Source of the DNA: Bacteroidia bacterium
GTDB taxonomy: Bacteria > Bacteroidota > Bacteroidia > SpSt-205
Direction of reading: 5' to 3'
DNA: 39,712 nt
Assembly (NCBI GenBank): GCA_025062295.1
Contig: JANXAJ010000007.1
Coordinates: forward strand, 21,589-61,300
Below the pieces are notes generated by a model. That model searched no databases. It saw nothing but the letters and a program-made list of their open reading frames with translations, and was not told the origin of the DNA. Made by a program: the position numbers and the translations under genes. This document shows positions 15,848 through 25,200 of this stretch, piece after piece (the first letter of the stretch is position 1; the number at the start of each line of letters is the position of its first letter).

Positions 15848-15855
15848 CAAAGGTA
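15848..15855 (-). promoter_or_regulatory. -7 promoter box of the aminotransferase gene
   Basis: TACCTTTG on the minus strand, 3 nt before ATG 15844, with a TTG 21 bp upstream as a possible -33 element. It lies just after the pyrF stop, so the aminotransferase can be expressed independently of pyrF. Confidence 0.65.
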
Positions 15856-15867
15856 AGCATATAGGGT

Positions 15868-16602
15868 TCAAATAGGCAAAGCTTTCGCCGACTCTGCTGC
15901 CCACTCCCTAATAGAAGAGGGAGAACGAAGAATAGCTCGCCCTACTACAATCAGAGCAGGATAGAGAGGGAGAAGTGGGTTGAGCCTCCCCCCTTGTAGG
16001 CCGAAACCAGGCATTAGAAGCCAATCCTCAGGGTACTCCTTACGAAGCGTCCAAAGCTCCTCCTCATGCTGAGCCCCCCACACCCAGCCAATATATGCTG
16101 ATGAATGCGTTGGCTTCTCCTGAAGGATATGCCTCCATACTTGTTCCTGCCATGGAGAAGATTCTGTGGTACGCAAAAGCACAAAGACCCACTTGCCAGC
16201 CCTCTGTGTAAAAGGCTCAAGCGCTTCCCATCCTAAATATGGATGGACAGTAATGGCGTCAAACCCCAGCTCATCAAAAAAAGCCTCGGCGTAAGCTTGG
16301 CTGGTGTGCCGAATATCGCCTCGCTTAGCATCTGCAATCGTCAAAGTCTCAGACGGCAAGGTCAACCGAATTCGCTTAAGTAGATCCCACCCCGCTGATC
16401 CCCATCGCTCATAAAAAGCGATGTTAGCCTTGTAAGCGATGGCATAAGGAAGGCTCTCTTCTATAACCCGGTAGAGGAGAGACTCAGCTACCGCTGGAGT
16501 GAGCCTCTCTCTTGTGCCAAAAGCATCATCTGCAGGGTCCAAAGCTACGCACAGAAGGCTACGCTTCTGCCGAGCCAGAGCCGCTAGCTCCTCTGGCGTC
16601 AT
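15868..16602 (-). CDS. pyrF: Orotidine 5'-phosphate decarboxylase (type 2)
   Basis: 244 residues. Decarboxylates OMP to UMP, last step of pyrimidine synthesis. The catalytic motif TIADAKRGDIRHTSQAYA contains D91, K93 and D96; K58 in AYKANIAFYE completes the charged set. LMPGFGLQGG and VVGRAIL form the phosphate-binding site. The length and the DAKRGDI form fit the longer type 2 group. Start overlaps the end of the LolA-like gene by 4 nt, so both share a transcript. Confidence 0.94.
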   Translation of the reverse strand: MTPEELAALARQKRSLLCVALDPADDAFGTRERLTPAVAESLLYRVIEESLPYAIAYKANIAFYERWGSAGWDLLKRIRLTLPSETLTIADAKRGDIRHTSQAYAEAFFDELGFDAITVHPYLGWEALEPFTQRAGKWVFVLLRTTESSPWQEQVWRHILQEKPTHSSAYIGWVWGAQHEEELWTLRKEYPEDWLLMPGFGLQGGRLNPLLPLYPALIVVGRAILRSPSSIREWAAESAKALPI

Positions 16603-17228
16603 CTCAGGTCTATCACTCTCACATCAGGATGAGCCTTCGTATCAAAGACAAAGACAGAATCTGGAATAGGTCGTGTATCGTATTTCTTGAGCTCATACTC
16701 TACCACCGTACCATCTCGATGAGAGATGCGCATCCGCTGAGGCAGCTCTGTCCGAGCTTCTATCCAAACCTCTACCCGAAAGTAGTCCGTCCCATCACTG
16801 ATAGGAAAAAGAGAGACTTTATAGATAGTTTGCCCTTGGAAGGTTTCAGTCTTATCTAACCTTACTTTCATATCCTCTTCATAGATGCGAAATATCCGCT
16901 CTATACTGAAACTCTCTTTTGGATCAAAATTTGAAATATTGACTTCTTTCTCTTTCCTAAGAAACTGCCAAATGGTCTTCCCATCAGATAAAATGGCGAC
17001 ATCACCTAAGTCCACAGCAAACTTATTCTGCTTGGGACGAGAGCGAAAAGTGCCAATCCGATGGATACGAGTATGCGTAGTGTCGGCGCGATTTTCTACG
17101 GTGTAGGAAAATTGGACAGTGAGATAGTCCATGGACTTGATTTTCTTGCGAGAACTTCGGACTAAATGGTCAGCCTTTGGATCTACCTGAGCCAAGAGAA
17201 GGGACAGGCAGAGAGAGAGGGAGTACAT
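16599..17228 (-). CDS. LolA-like outer membrane lipoprotein carrier
   Basis: 209 residues. A short signal peptide (MYSLSLCLSLLLAQVD) is followed by a LolA/LppC-type beta sheet: FSYTVENRADTTHTRIHRIGTF, KFAVDLGDVAILSDGKTIWQFL, and later VEVWIEARTELPQRMRISHRDG. LolA escorts lipoproteins from the inner to the outer membrane through the periplasm. Perfect -7 box 4 nt before the ATG. First gene of a pair with pyrF, divergent from tRNA-Thr with back-to-back promoters. Confidence 0.84.
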   Translation of the reverse strand: MYSLSLCLSLLLAQVDPKADHLVRSSRKKIKSMDYLTVQFSYTVENRADTTHTRIHRIGTFRSRPKQNKFAVDLGDVAILSDGKTIWQFLRKEKEVNISNFDPKESFSIERIFRIYEEDMKVRLDKTETFQGQTIYKVSLFPISDGTDYFRVEVWIEARTELPQRMRISHRDGTVVEYELKKYDTRPIPDSVFVFDTKAHPDVRVIDLR

Positions 17229-17232
17229 GGGT

Positions 17233-17240
17233 CAAAAATA
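17233..17240 (-). promoter_or_regulatory. -7 promoter box of the lolA-like gene
   Basis: TATTTTTG on the minus strand, 4 nt before the ATG at 17228. It faces away from the tRNA-Thr box at 17255-17262, only 14 bp off, so two polymerases could hardly bind both at once. Confidence 0.6.
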
Positions 17241-17254
17241 GAGAGAAAAGATTG

Positions 17255-17262
17255 TATCTTTG
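17255..17262 (+). promoter_or_regulatory. -7 promoter box of tRNA-Thr
   Basis: TATCTTTG, a perfect TAnnTTTG, 7 nt before the first tRNA base. The same 7-nt distance is seen at tRNA-Ile, which helps place the transcription start about 6-8 nt after the box. Confidence 0.7.
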
Positions 17263-17269
17263 CAGAAGT

Positions 17270-17341
<72 letters not shown>

Positions 17342-17344
17342 CGT

Positions 17345-17950
17345 ATGCAGAAGTGGGCGCTTGTTTTTATAGGAGCGCTTCTATGGGCTCAAGTGCGGAT
17401 AGGAGCAGTGATCGCTCCTCAGGCTACCACAGCGAAGGGCGAAATGGATAAGGATTACTTTATCACAGGTGTGGCGACAGGTCTATCAGGAGAAATTGCC
17501 TTTCCAGACTACTATGCGGCTATTGGGATGGACCTCCTGACCTCGTTTGCTGGATGGAGAGAGGAAGAGCGAGGCTATGGGGAGGTCTATAAGCGCGCAG
17601 ATCATCGCTTGACCACTCTTCAAGTTCCTCTCTATGTGCGCGCTCAATGGCTTCCCATCGGAGGAGCAGGGGCAGGTCTCACCGCTATCGTCGGCACACA
17701 ATCAGATGTACTCCTGGGAGCTCGGGTCCGTCCTGAAGGGGGTAGCTTTACAAGAAATACATCTAACTATGGGCGATTTGCAGGAGCCCTGCTGGGAGGG
17801 CTTGGCTTTTCCTACGAAGGTGAGATGGATTATGCAATGACAGTTGACCTACGCATATCCTACAGCTTTATCAACCTAAAAAAAGCGAAAGGAGGACGAA
17901 TCAATCCCGCCTGGTTCATGCTACGCGTTGCTTTCTACTTAGCCCAATAG
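17345..17950 (+). CDS. Outer-membrane beta-barrel protein
   Basis: 201 residues. A signal peptide (MQKWALVFIGALLWAQ) precedes a small beta-barrel: alternating strands such as GEIAFPDYYAAIGMDLLTSF, LQVPLYVRAQWLPIGGAGAG and the last strand ending ISYSF...WFMLRVAFYLAQ. It resembles the Bacteroidota 'outer membrane protein beta-barrel' (PorT-like) group, but no specific role can be assigned. The start is ATG 17345; the longer frame runs into tRNA-Thr. It has no promoter of its own, so it must be read through from the tRNA. Confidence 0.8.
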   Translation: MQKWALVFIGALLWAQVRIGAVIAPQATTAKGEMDKDYFITGVATGLSGEIAFPDYYAAIGMDLLTSFAGWREEERGYGEVYKRADHRLTTLQVPLYVRAQWLPIGGAGAGLTAIVGTQSDVLLGARVRPEGGSFTRNTSNYGRFAGALLGGLGFSYEGEMDYAMTVDLRISYSFINLKKAKGGRINPAWFMLRVAFYLAQ

Positions 17951-17977
17951 TTTCGTTACACATCTGGATTTTTTCTC

Positions 17978-17985
17978 TACCTTTG
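17978..17985 (+). promoter_or_regulatory. -7 promoter box of the tRNA-like element and tuf
   Basis: TACCTTTG, a perfect TAnnTTTG, 10-11 nt before the tRNA-like element. The transcript would begin near 17990 and carry the element as its entire 5' leader before tuf. Confidence 0.65.
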
Positions 17986-17995
17986 CAGCGCTCAT

Positions 17996-18057
17996 TGCTG
18001 TCAAGCTCGGGGGAGCCACCAGTAGGGGTGTCTCCGGTTCGACTCCGGAGGGCAGCA
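17996..18057 (+). ncRNA. Compact tRNA-like element in the tuf leader
   Basis: A 62-nt cloverleaf can be drawn. The acceptor-like stem pairs 17996-18002 with 18051-18057 (one G-T pair). Two A bases follow as at tRNA positions 8-9. The D-like stem is GCTC/GAGC with a GGGG loop, and the anticodon-like stem is CACC/GGTG with a 6-nt loop. The T-like stem CTCCGG/CCGGAG (18032-18037/18045-18050) carries a perfect TTCGACT T-loop. Acceptor and T stems stack without a gap as a 12-13 bp helix, as in real tRNA. It is too short to be a working elongator tRNA. It ends 4 nt before the tuf ATG. It may be a processing signal, an EF-Tu-binding regulator, or a decayed tRNA gene. Confidence 0.5.
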
Positions 18058-18061
18058 CTAT

Positions 18062-19249
18062 ATGGCGAAGGAAGTTTTTGTCCGAGACAAAGAACATGTA
18101 AATGTCGGCACAATCGGTCATGTGGACCATGGCAAAACCACATTGACTGCTGCTATTACAAAAGTCTTAGCCAAAAAAGGGCTAGCGCAGGAGCGAACCT
18201 ACGATTCTATTGACAATGCTCCCGAAGAGCGCGAGCGAGGGATTACAATCAATACTGCCCATGTGGAGTATAATAGCGACAAGCGCCATTATGCTCATAT
18301 TGACTGCCCAGGCCATGCTGATTATGTGAAAAACATGGTAACGGGTGCCGCTCAAATGGATGCGGCGATTCTCGTAGTGGCTGCCACAGATGGTCCTAAG
18401 GCTCAGACTCGCGAACATATTCTTCTTGCTCGTCAGGTAGGGGTGCCTTACATCGTGGTCTTCTTGAATAAGGTGGACATGGTGGATGATGAAGAACTTT
18501 TAGAGCTAGCGGAGATGGAGATTCGGGATCTTCTGAACTTTTATGGGTATCCTGGGGATACTACACCGATCATCCGCGGATCTGCTCTCGGCGCACTAAA
18601 TGGGGACCCCAAATGGGAAGCCAAAGTGTTAGAACTCATAGAGACGCTGGACACTTATATTCCTACTCCCCAGCGCATCATTGACAAGCCTTTTCTAATG
18701 CCTATAGAAGACGTAGTATCTATCACTGGACGCGGCACGGTAGTTACAGGACGAATTGAGCGGGGACGCATTCGGCTCAATGAACCAGTCGACATTGTGG
18801 GGCTTCGGGAGGAGAAACTGACCTCCGTAGTAACAGGCATTGAAATGTTTCGGAAGCTCTTAGAAGAAGGGCAAGCTGGTGATAATGTGGGGCTGCTTTT
18901 GCGTGGGATTGATAAAGACCAGGTGCGGCGAGGTATGGTCGTCTGCGCACCGAATACCGTTACCCCCCACAAGCGTTTCAAGGCTGAGGCTTATATTCTC
19001 ACCAAAGAAGAAGGAGGACGCCACACCCCCTTCACTACAGGGTATCGTCCCCAGTTCTTTTTCCGAACAGCGGATGTAACAGGTGTCATTACTCTTCCGC
19101 CAGATGTACCGATGGTGATGCCTGGAGACAATGTGAGCATAGAGGCGGAGCTTATTTACCCTATTGCAATGGAGAAAAACTTGCGCTTCGCTATCCGAGA
19201 GGGAGGGCGCACCATCGGTGCTGGTCAAGTAACGGAAATTTTAGACTAA
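18062..19249 (+). CDS. tuf: Elongation factor Tu
   Basis: 395 residues, full length. GTPase that brings aminoacyl-tRNA to the ribosome. G1 is GHVDHGKT (residues 19-26), the switch region [15 protein letters not shown]3 DCPGHADYV, and G4 NKVDMVD. Domain 2 begins near [17 protein letters not shown], and domain 3 ends with VTEILD. It follows the tRNA-like element by 4 nt. Its stop codon lies inside the -7 box for tRNA-Trp. No second copy is in the window. Confidence 0.98.
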   Translation: MAKEVFVRDKEHVNVGTIGHVDHGKTTLTAAITKVLAKKGLAQERTYDSIDNAPEERERGITINTAHVEYNSDKRHYAHIDCPGHADYVKNMVTGAAQMDAAILVVAATDGPKAQTREHILLARQVGVPYIVVFLNKVDMVDDEELLELAEMEIRDLLNFYGYPGDTTPIIRGSALGALNGDPKWEAKVLELIETLDTYIPTPQRIIDKPFLMPIEDVVSITGRGTVVTGRIERGRIRLNEPVDIVGLREEKLTSVVTGIEMFRKLLEEGQAGDNVGLLLRGIDKDQVRRGMVVCAPNTVTPHKRFKAEAYILTKEEGGRHTPFTTGYRPQFFFRTADVTGVITLPPDVPMVMPGDNVSIEAELIYPIAMEKNLRFAIREGGRTIGAGQVTEILD

Positions 19250-19254
19250 CTTTG
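19247..19254 (+). promoter_or_regulatory. -7 promoter box of tRNA-Trp-secE, overlapping the tuf stop codon
   Basis: TAACTTTG is a perfect TAnnTTTG and its first three bases are the TAA stop of tuf. It ends 9 nt before the first tRNA-Trp base. It would let the secE-nusG-ribosomal-RNA polymerase operon start independently of tuf. Confidence 0.6.
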
Positions 19255-19263
19255 TCCCTTTAC

Positions 19264-19336
<73 letters not shown>

Positions 19337-19338
19337 CC

Positions 19339-19533
19339 ATGCGTGCCAAGCTCCTCAAGCTGTGGAAGGAATACTATGGAGAGTGGCGTGAAAAGGTGGA
19401 ATGGCCTTCCTTCCCTCAGCTTTTTAGTACGACAGTTACGGTGCTCGTAGGTAGCCTTCTTTTGGCTATCGTCATAGGATTGATTGATCTGGTTTTTAGC
19501 ACAGTGATGCGTGGTGTATATTCGCTCTTCTAA
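19339..19533 (+). CDS. secE: Preprotein translocase subunit SecE
   Basis: 64 residues, the short one-helix form. SecE clamps SecY in the inner-membrane translocon. The amphipathic N-terminal part has the conserved REKVEWPSFPQLFSTT (typically KVxWPs), followed by one transmembrane helix (VTVLVGSLLLAIVIGLIDLVF). The start ATG uses the last base of the tRNA-Trp CCA; the longer reading frame upstream runs through the tRNA and is rejected. nusG follows after 4 nt. Confidence 0.93.
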   Translation: MRAKLLKLWKEYYGEWREKVEWPSFPQLFSTTVTVLVGSLLLAIVIGLIDLVFSTVMRGVYSLF

Positions 19534-19537
19534 GGCA

Positions 19538-20080
19538 ATGGCGTGGTACGCAGTAAAGGTTCGCGTATCTCAAGAGAAAAAAGTCTCTGACCGAATTCGG
19601 CATGAACTGGCTCGGCAGGGAATGGAACATCAGGTCAAGGACATTCTCGTACCTGCGGAAAGGGTATTAGAGGAGCGCCGAGGAGCAAAAAAGCGAGAGA
19701 GAGAACGGGTCTTTCTGCCAGGATACCTCTTCTTAGAAGTAGCCTCAGATGAGTATTTACCTGAGCTGATGCAGATGCTGCGAGGAGTGCCCGACGTGAT
19801 GTATTTTGTCTCCCCTGCGCGAGGATCTCGTCCCATCCCATTGAGTGAAAGTGAAATTGCGCCTATTCTTTCTCGTGCCCGAGCGCTTACCCTCGCTTCA
19901 GAAGGAGTTGAGAGTTTTGAATCAGGACAGCTTGTGCGTATCGTAGAGGGACCCTTCTCGGGCTTTGAAGGGTATATCGCTGAGGTCTACCCTGAAAAGC
20001 AGCGCGTCCAAGTACGAGTCAAGATATTCAATCGGGAAACCCCTGTAGAACTTCCTTATTCCCATATTCAAAGGATATGA
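19538..20080 (+). CDS. nusG: Transcription termination/antitermination factor NusG
   Basis: 180 residues. The N-terminal NGN domain ([20 protein letters not shown], with [13 protein letters not shown]) binds the polymerase clamp. The C-terminal KOW domain ([31 protein letters not shown]) contacts Rho or S10. ATG 19538 gives the canonical N-terminus; an in-frame start at 19511 would lie in secE. Its stop overlaps the rplK start (ATGA). Confidence 0.96.
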   Translation: MAWYAVKVRVSQEKKVSDRIRHELARQGMEHQVKDILVPAERVLEERRGAKKRERERVFLPGYLFLEVASDEYLPELMQMLRGVPDVMYFVSPARGSRPIPLSESEIAPILSRARALTLASEGVESFESGQLVRIVEGPFSGFEGYIAEVYPEKQRVQVRVKIFNRETPVELPYSHIQRI

Positions 20081-20505
20081 AAGAGGTAGCTGCCATTGTA
20101 AAGCTTCAAATCAAAGGAGGTCAAGCTAATCCTGCCCCTCCAATAGGGCCAGCTCTCGGCTCTAAGGGAGTCAATATCATGGAATTTTGCAAGCAGTTCA
20201 ACGCTCGCACCCAAGACCGCCCTGGTGAAGTGCTACCGGTGATTGTTACCATTTACAAGGATAAAAGCTTTGAGTTTGTCATCAAGACGCCTCCTACAGC
20301 TGAGCTGCTCAAAAAAGCAGCGAAGATAGAACGGGGGTCCGCTGAGCCTAACCGTAAAAAGGCGGGGAGTGTAACATGGGCTCAAATCCGTGAAATCGCT
20401 GAGAAAAAGATGCCTGATCTGAATTGTTATAGTATTGAAGCAGCTATGCGGATGGTAGCAGGGACCGCTCGTAGTTTGGGGCTTCTCATTTCGGACGAAA
20501 AGTAA
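20077..20505 (+). CDS. rplK: 50S ribosomal protein L11
   Basis: 142 residues. Binds the 23S GTPase-associated region and is needed for stringent-response activation. The N-terminus has the conserved [28 protein letters not shown]; the C-terminal RNA-binding domain has [18 protein letters not shown] and [13 protein letters not shown]. Starts within the nusG stop, so there is no space for a separate L1-binding leader upstream. Confidence 0.97.
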   Translation: MKEVAAIVKLQIKGGQANPAPPIGPALGSKGVNIMEFCKQFNARTQDRPGEVLPVIVTIYKDKSFEFVIKTPPTAELLKKAAKIERGSAEPNRKKAGSVTWAQIREIAEKKMPDLNCYSIEAAMRMVAGTARSLGLLISDEK

Positions 20506-20508
20506 GCT

Positions 20509-21195
20509 ATGGCTCACCGTGGAAAGAAATACTTGACAGCTCTCAAGTCTATTGAATCTCGACCGTATCCTCTCACTGAGGCTATAGAGGTGCTGAAAAA
20601 GGTACGCTTTGAGCGCTTTGATGCTACATTTGAGCTGGCTGTGGACCTCAACATTGACCCTCGTCAAGCTAATCAGCTTGTTCGTGGCACTGTTACCCTT
20701 CCTCACGGAACAGGAAAGCCTGTCCGTGTGCTTGCCTTAGTGCCGCCAGACAAGGAAAAAGAGGCTCTGCAAGCAGGAGCAGACTATGCAGGATTGGATG
20801 AGTATCTGCCAAAGATTGAACAAGGCTGGCTTGACTTTGATGTAGTGGTCTGTACGCCTGATGTTATGCCAAAAGTCGCTCGTCTTGGAAAAATCCTCGG
20901 TCCTCGTGGCCTTATGCCTAATCCAAAAAGTGGCACAGTCACACCCGACATCACCCGAGCAGTGAAAGAGCTCAAAGCAGGGAAAATAGAGATTCGCAAC
21001 GATAAAACAGGAGTCGTTCATATCCCTATTGGCAAGGCTTCATTTGACACGCAAAAGCTTCGGGAAAATGCTGTAGAAGCTATAAAAGCGATTGAAGCTC
21101 TCCGCCCCCAAGGCGTCAAAGGCACTTATATCCTTTCAGTGTATCTTTCTACCACAATGAGTCCTTCTATCTTATTGGATCGGAATCGCCTATGA
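20509..21195 (+). CDS. rplA: 50S ribosomal protein L1
   Basis: 228 residues, full length. L1-stalk protein. Typical blocks are MAHRGKKYLTALKSI, VDLNIDPRQANQLVRGTVTLPHGTGK, the signature KLGKILGPRGLMPNPKSGTV-like stretch at about residues 124-143, and IEIRNDKTGVVHIPIGKASF. Separated from rplK by 3 nt and overlapping rplJ by 4 nt. Confidence 0.97.
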   Translation: MAHRGKKYLTALKSIESRPYPLTEAIEVLKKVRFERFDATFELAVDLNIDPRQANQLVRGTVTLPHGTGKPVRVLALVPPDKEKEALQAGADYAGLDEYLPKIEQGWLDFDVVVCTPDVMPKVARLGKILGPRGLMPNPKSGTVTPDITRAVKELKAGKIEIRNDKTGVVHIPIGKASFDTQKLRENAVEAIKAIEALRPQGVKGTYILSVYLSTTMSPSILLDRNRL

Positions 21196-21731
21196 CACGA
21201 GAGGAAAAAACTCAAGTGATTGCAGAATTGACCGAACTCCTTCGGTCGGCTCCTGGGTTTTACCTTGTCAACCCTGGGCCGCTGAATGCAGCAGAGATGG
21301 GAGCATTTCGACGACGCCTTCATGAACAGGGGCTCCAGCTCCGAGTTGTGAAAAATACTCTTTTAGCTAAAGCTTTTAGGAATGTAGGCATAGTGCATAT
21401 GGAGGCTCTTGAGCCCGCCCTGCGAGAGATGACCGCCGTAGTGGTGTGCCAGCAAGACCCAAAGGTTCCAGCTCAGGTCTTAGAGGCTTTTCGGAAGGAA
21501 TCCAAAAAGGAGTATCCCATCCTCAAAGCTGCCTATGTAGAAGAGGCTATTTTCATTGGCGACCAACACTTAGAAGCACTAACTCAGCTCAAATCCAAAC
21601 GTGATCTTATTGCGGAGCTGATGGTTCGGCTCACCTCTCCGCTGAACCGACTCATGGGTGCCCTTCAGAGTGCAGGGCACACTCTCTCTGGTCTCATCAA
21701 GACTCTATCTGAACGAAATCACATATCGTAA
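21192..21731 (+). CDS. rplJ: 50S ribosomal protein L10
   Basis: 179 residues. Base of the L7/L12 stalk. The N-terminal RNA-binding domain has PGFYLVNPGPLNAAEMGAFRR, VVKNTLLAKAF and later a C-terminal helix that holds L7/L12 dimers. The ATGA overlap with rplA leaves no intergenic room for the classical L10 leader; if one exists it would be inside rplA. Confidence 0.96.
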   Translation: MTREEKTQVIAELTELLRSAPGFYLVNPGPLNAAEMGAFRRRLHEQGLQLRVVKNTLLAKAFRNVGIVHMEALEPALREMTAVVVCQQDPKVPAQVLEAFRKESKKEYPILKAAYVEEAIFIGDQHLEALTQLKSKRDLIAELMVRLTSPLNRLMGALQSAGHTLSGLIKTLSERNHIS

Positions 21732-21734
21732 CCT

Positions 21735-22118
21735 ATGGCTGACCTGAAAGCACTTGCAGAAACACTGGTGAATCTCACCGTCAAAGAGGTAAATGAATTA
21801 GCTATGATTTTAGAGCAGGAGTATGGGATCAAGCCAGCAGCAGCTGCTCCTGTCATGGTTGCAGCTGGACCCGCCGCTCCCGCTCAGGAAGCTCCAGCAC
21901 CCGTCAAGACGGAATTTGACGTCATCCTAAAAGCCCCTGGGGAAAGAAAACTGGATGTCGTCAAAGTCGTCAAAAACATTACGGGTCTGGGTCTGAAAGA
22001 AGCAAAGGAACTTGTTGACAAAGCCCCCCAACCTATTAAGGAAAAAATCTCCAAAGAAGAAGCCGAGCAAATCCGTCAGCAGCTTGCTGAATTAGGAGCT
22101 GACGTTGAGGTCAAATAA
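21735..22118 (+). CDS. rplL: 50S ribosomal protein L7/L12
   Basis: 127 residues. N-terminal dimerisation helices (1-33), an alanine-proline hinge ([17 protein letters not shown]), and a C-terminal factor-binding domain with [35 protein letters not shown] and [15 protein letters not shown]. Three nucleotides after rplJ. A 91-nt gap with hairpins separates it from rpoB. Confidence 0.97.
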   Translation: MADLKALAETLVNLTVKEVNELAMILEQEYGIKPAAAAPVMVAAGPAAPAQEAPAPVKTEFDVILKAPGERKLDVVKVVKNITGLGLKEAKELVDKAPQPIKEKISKEEAEQIRQQLAELGADVEVK

Positions 22119-22129
22119 GTGCGTGCTCC

Positions 22130-22181
22130 TACCTTTTGCTTCACCTTGATCCGAGCCTCCCTTCGAGGTGAAGGAGGGAGG
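22130..22181 (+). promoter_or_regulatory. rplL-rpoB intergenic hairpins, possible attenuator or processing site
   Basis: CTTCACCT (22139-22146) pairs perfectly with AGGTGAAG (22166-22173). CCTCCC (22156-22161) pairs with GGGAGG (22176-22181). The two helices interlock, so forming both would need a 2-nt loop to span 8 bp; they are better seen as alternatives. A TACCTTTTG (22130-22138), one base longer than TAnnTTTG, could be an internal promoter. E. coli has an attenuator and an RNase III site at the same place. Confidence 0.45.
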
Positions 22182-22209
22182 ATGATTTGGTTCTCTCCTA
22201 AATCCTGCT

Positions 22210-25200
22210 ATGAGTATGAATGAGAAGCGCCTTCGTTTTTCACGACACAGGGTAGCTGTCCCTGTGCCCGACCTTCTCTCTATTCAGTTAGATTCCTTCC
22301 GAAAATTCATGGATCTCTCCACACCCCCAGAGCGGCAGGAGTCCGAAGGGCTCTACAAGGCATTTAAAGAGCATTTCCCTGTCCGGGACAGTCGGGAGGA
22401 ATATGAGATGGACTTTGCAGGGTATGTTTTAGAGCCCCCTCGCTACACTCCAGAGGAGTGTAAAATACGCGGGCAAACCTATGGAGTTCAGCTCAAGGTC
22501 AAATTCACTTTGAGAGCACTTAAACCTGATAATACGGTCTTCACGCCAAAGGAAGAGTGGGTATATCTGGGGATTGTTCCCTATATGACTCCTCAAGGCA
22601 CTTTCATCGTAAATGGAGTAGAGCGGATAGTCATCAATCAGCTCCACCGTTCGCCAGGTATTCTTTTCACAGCAGCCTCTCGGACGGGAACAGCCGATAT
22701 GACTTTCGGGGCACGAGTTATTCCTCAGAAAGGCACATGGATTGAATTCGCAACAGATGCAACAGGCTATACGAGGGTATATTTTGACCGAAAGAAGGCT
22801 GTTCCTGTTACCTTGCTCTTACGAGCCATGGGGCTCAGTTCGGATGCAGAGATTGTGAGCTACTTTGGATTAGCGGACGAAGTCAAGCTAAGCCAAATCC
22901 GCTCCGAGAAGCATTTTGCTCCTTATGTAGGACGCAAGCTCGCAACTCGCATTTCCAGTGTTCATCAGCAGGATTATACTGATCCTGAGACGGGTGAGAC
23001 TTCTCGCGTCTCAAGGGTAGATACTATTTTTGAAGTGGGGCATATTTTGACCCCTCAAGATTGGGAGGTGCTACGGCAGCATCCCCTTATTGACACGCTC
23101 TACCTCATCAAGCCCGAATATGTAGATGAGAAACACATCATTTTAGCTACGCTGGCTCGGGACCCCAGTCATTCGCTTTCTTCTGCCTGTATAGAGATTT
23201 ACAAACTTTTGAGAGGAATAGAAAATGCGTCGGATGAAGAGGCGGCTCGGGCTTTCGTAGAGAAACAGGTACTATCGGATAAACGATACGATTTAGGGAC
23301 GGTCGGGCGATTTCAGCTCAATCGCAAGCTCTACGGAGAGCAGCGATATACAGACCCCATTCTGCGACTGGAAGACATTGCAGCGATTATCCGTCATCTT
23401 CAAAAGCTACTCCAACGAGAAGTAGAAGGTGATGAAGAGGACCACCTAAGCCATCGCCGAGTCCGAACGGTTGGCGAGCAGATCTACTTGCAGGTTTCCA
23501 CGGGAGTGGCTAGACTTGCCAGAACCATTCGCGAGAAAATGAGCACTTATGAATCGGAAGATTTTAGCCCTTCTGAAGTGATTACTCAGCGTCCTTTTCT
23601 TAGTGTGATTGGAGCCTTCTTTAGCCAAGGTCAGCTTAGCCAACTCTTAGATCAGACGAATCCCCTTTCAGAATTGGCTCATAAGCGGCGCATAACAGCT
23701 GTCGGACCAGGCGGGCTTTCTCGCGAACATGCAGGCTTTGAGGCCCGAGATGTGCACTACTCGCACTATGGCCGAATCTGTCCTATAGAGACTCCTGAGG
23801 GAGCGAATATCGGATTGATCAATTCCCTTGCCATTTACGCCCGAGTGAATGAGCTGGGCTTTATAGAGACGCCTTATCATCCCGTAGAAAAGGGAAAGCC
23901 TCGCTTTGATAAGGTGTCATATCTGGCTCCTGACCAAGATGAAAAGTATCCTATTGCGCCTTTGAGTCCCTTTCTGAATGGGCAACCTCCTTCTGAGCTG
24001 CAAGTGAGGTATGAAGGCGAATATCCAGAAGTACCTTTGGAGAAGGTTAGTTACACTGACGTTGCGACAGACCAACTCCTTGGACTTTCAGCGAGTCTTA
24101 TCCCTTTCTTAGAGCATGATGATGCTAACCGGGCTCTGATGGGCTCTAATATGCAGCGTCAAGCTGTGCCGCTCTTGCGCCCAGAAGCGCCAATTGTAGG
24201 GACTGGAATGGAAAAGCATGTAGCTCGCGACAGCCGTGTGCTGATCTATGCTGAATATCCAGGAGTTGTTGAGTATGTAGATGCAAAGCGGATAATGATT
24301 CGGTACGAGCGTCCTCCTGAAGAGGAGCTCGTCAGTTTTTCGCCCCCTGTCGTGTGTTATGAGATTCCAAAGTTTCGTCGCACGAATGAAAACACCTGCA
24401 TGAACCTAAAACCAATCGTACGGAAAGGACAGCGAGTGGAAAAAGGACAGCCCCTTGTTGAGGGATTCTCCATAGAAGGCGGAGAATTGGCTCTGGGCAA
24501 GAACCTATTAGTAGCTTTCATGCCTTGGCAAGGATACAACTTTGAAGATGCGATTGTGATTTCCCAGCGTCTAGTGCAGGATGATGTCTTGACTAGCATT
24601 ACAATCCAAGAATATGAGGCAGAAGTACGAGAAACCAAAGCTGGACCAGAGGAGCTGAGTCGGGAACTTCCAAATGAAAGTGAAGATAGAGTGCGATTTT
24701 TAGACGAGAATGGAATCGTGGCAGTTGGCACAGAGGTACGAGAAGGAGACATTCTGGTAGGGAAAGTAACCCCCAAGGGGCAAAGTGCTGAGCTCACTCC
24801 TGAAGAAAAGCTCCTTCGTCAGATTTTCGGAGAACGCAGTGCCGAAGTCAAAAGCACTCCCTTAGTTATGCCGCCAGCTTCCCACGGCTACGTCATTGCC
24901 ACCTACCTCTATCGCAAAGATCGTCGTCCCCCTACCACAGAAGAAAGACGCCAAAAAGAAAGAGAAATAGAGGAAAGACTCAATCAGCAGCTTCAGGAGC
25001 TGCGCCGACAAATGATACAGAAGCTTCTCGTCCTCTTAGAGGAGAAGAAGCTGGCAGAAGTTCGGAACAAATTTGGTAAGGATGTCTCTCCGCCCAACAA
25101 AAAGGTTACAGAGAAATGGCTTGCCTCACTCCGATTTGAAGACTTGAATCCAAGCGGATGGACGACCGACCCTCACACCAATGCCCTCATAGAACGGCTT

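Noticed and set aside
17996-18057. Reading the tuf-leader element as a functional tRNA-Tyr because its loop contains GTA
   Set aside because: Anticodon stem has only 4 bp with a 6-nt loop, D-loop is 4 nt and the whole is 62 nt; it cannot be a normal elongator tRNA.
20040-20080. L1-binding leader before rplK and L10 leader before rplJ
   Set aside because: Genes overlap by 4 nt at both places, leaving no intergenic leader; nothing recognisable was seen within the coding parts.
22139-22181. H-type pseudoknot from the two rplL-rpoB stems
   Set aside because: The loop that must cross the 8-bp stem would be only 2 nt, which is too short; alternative hairpins are more likely.
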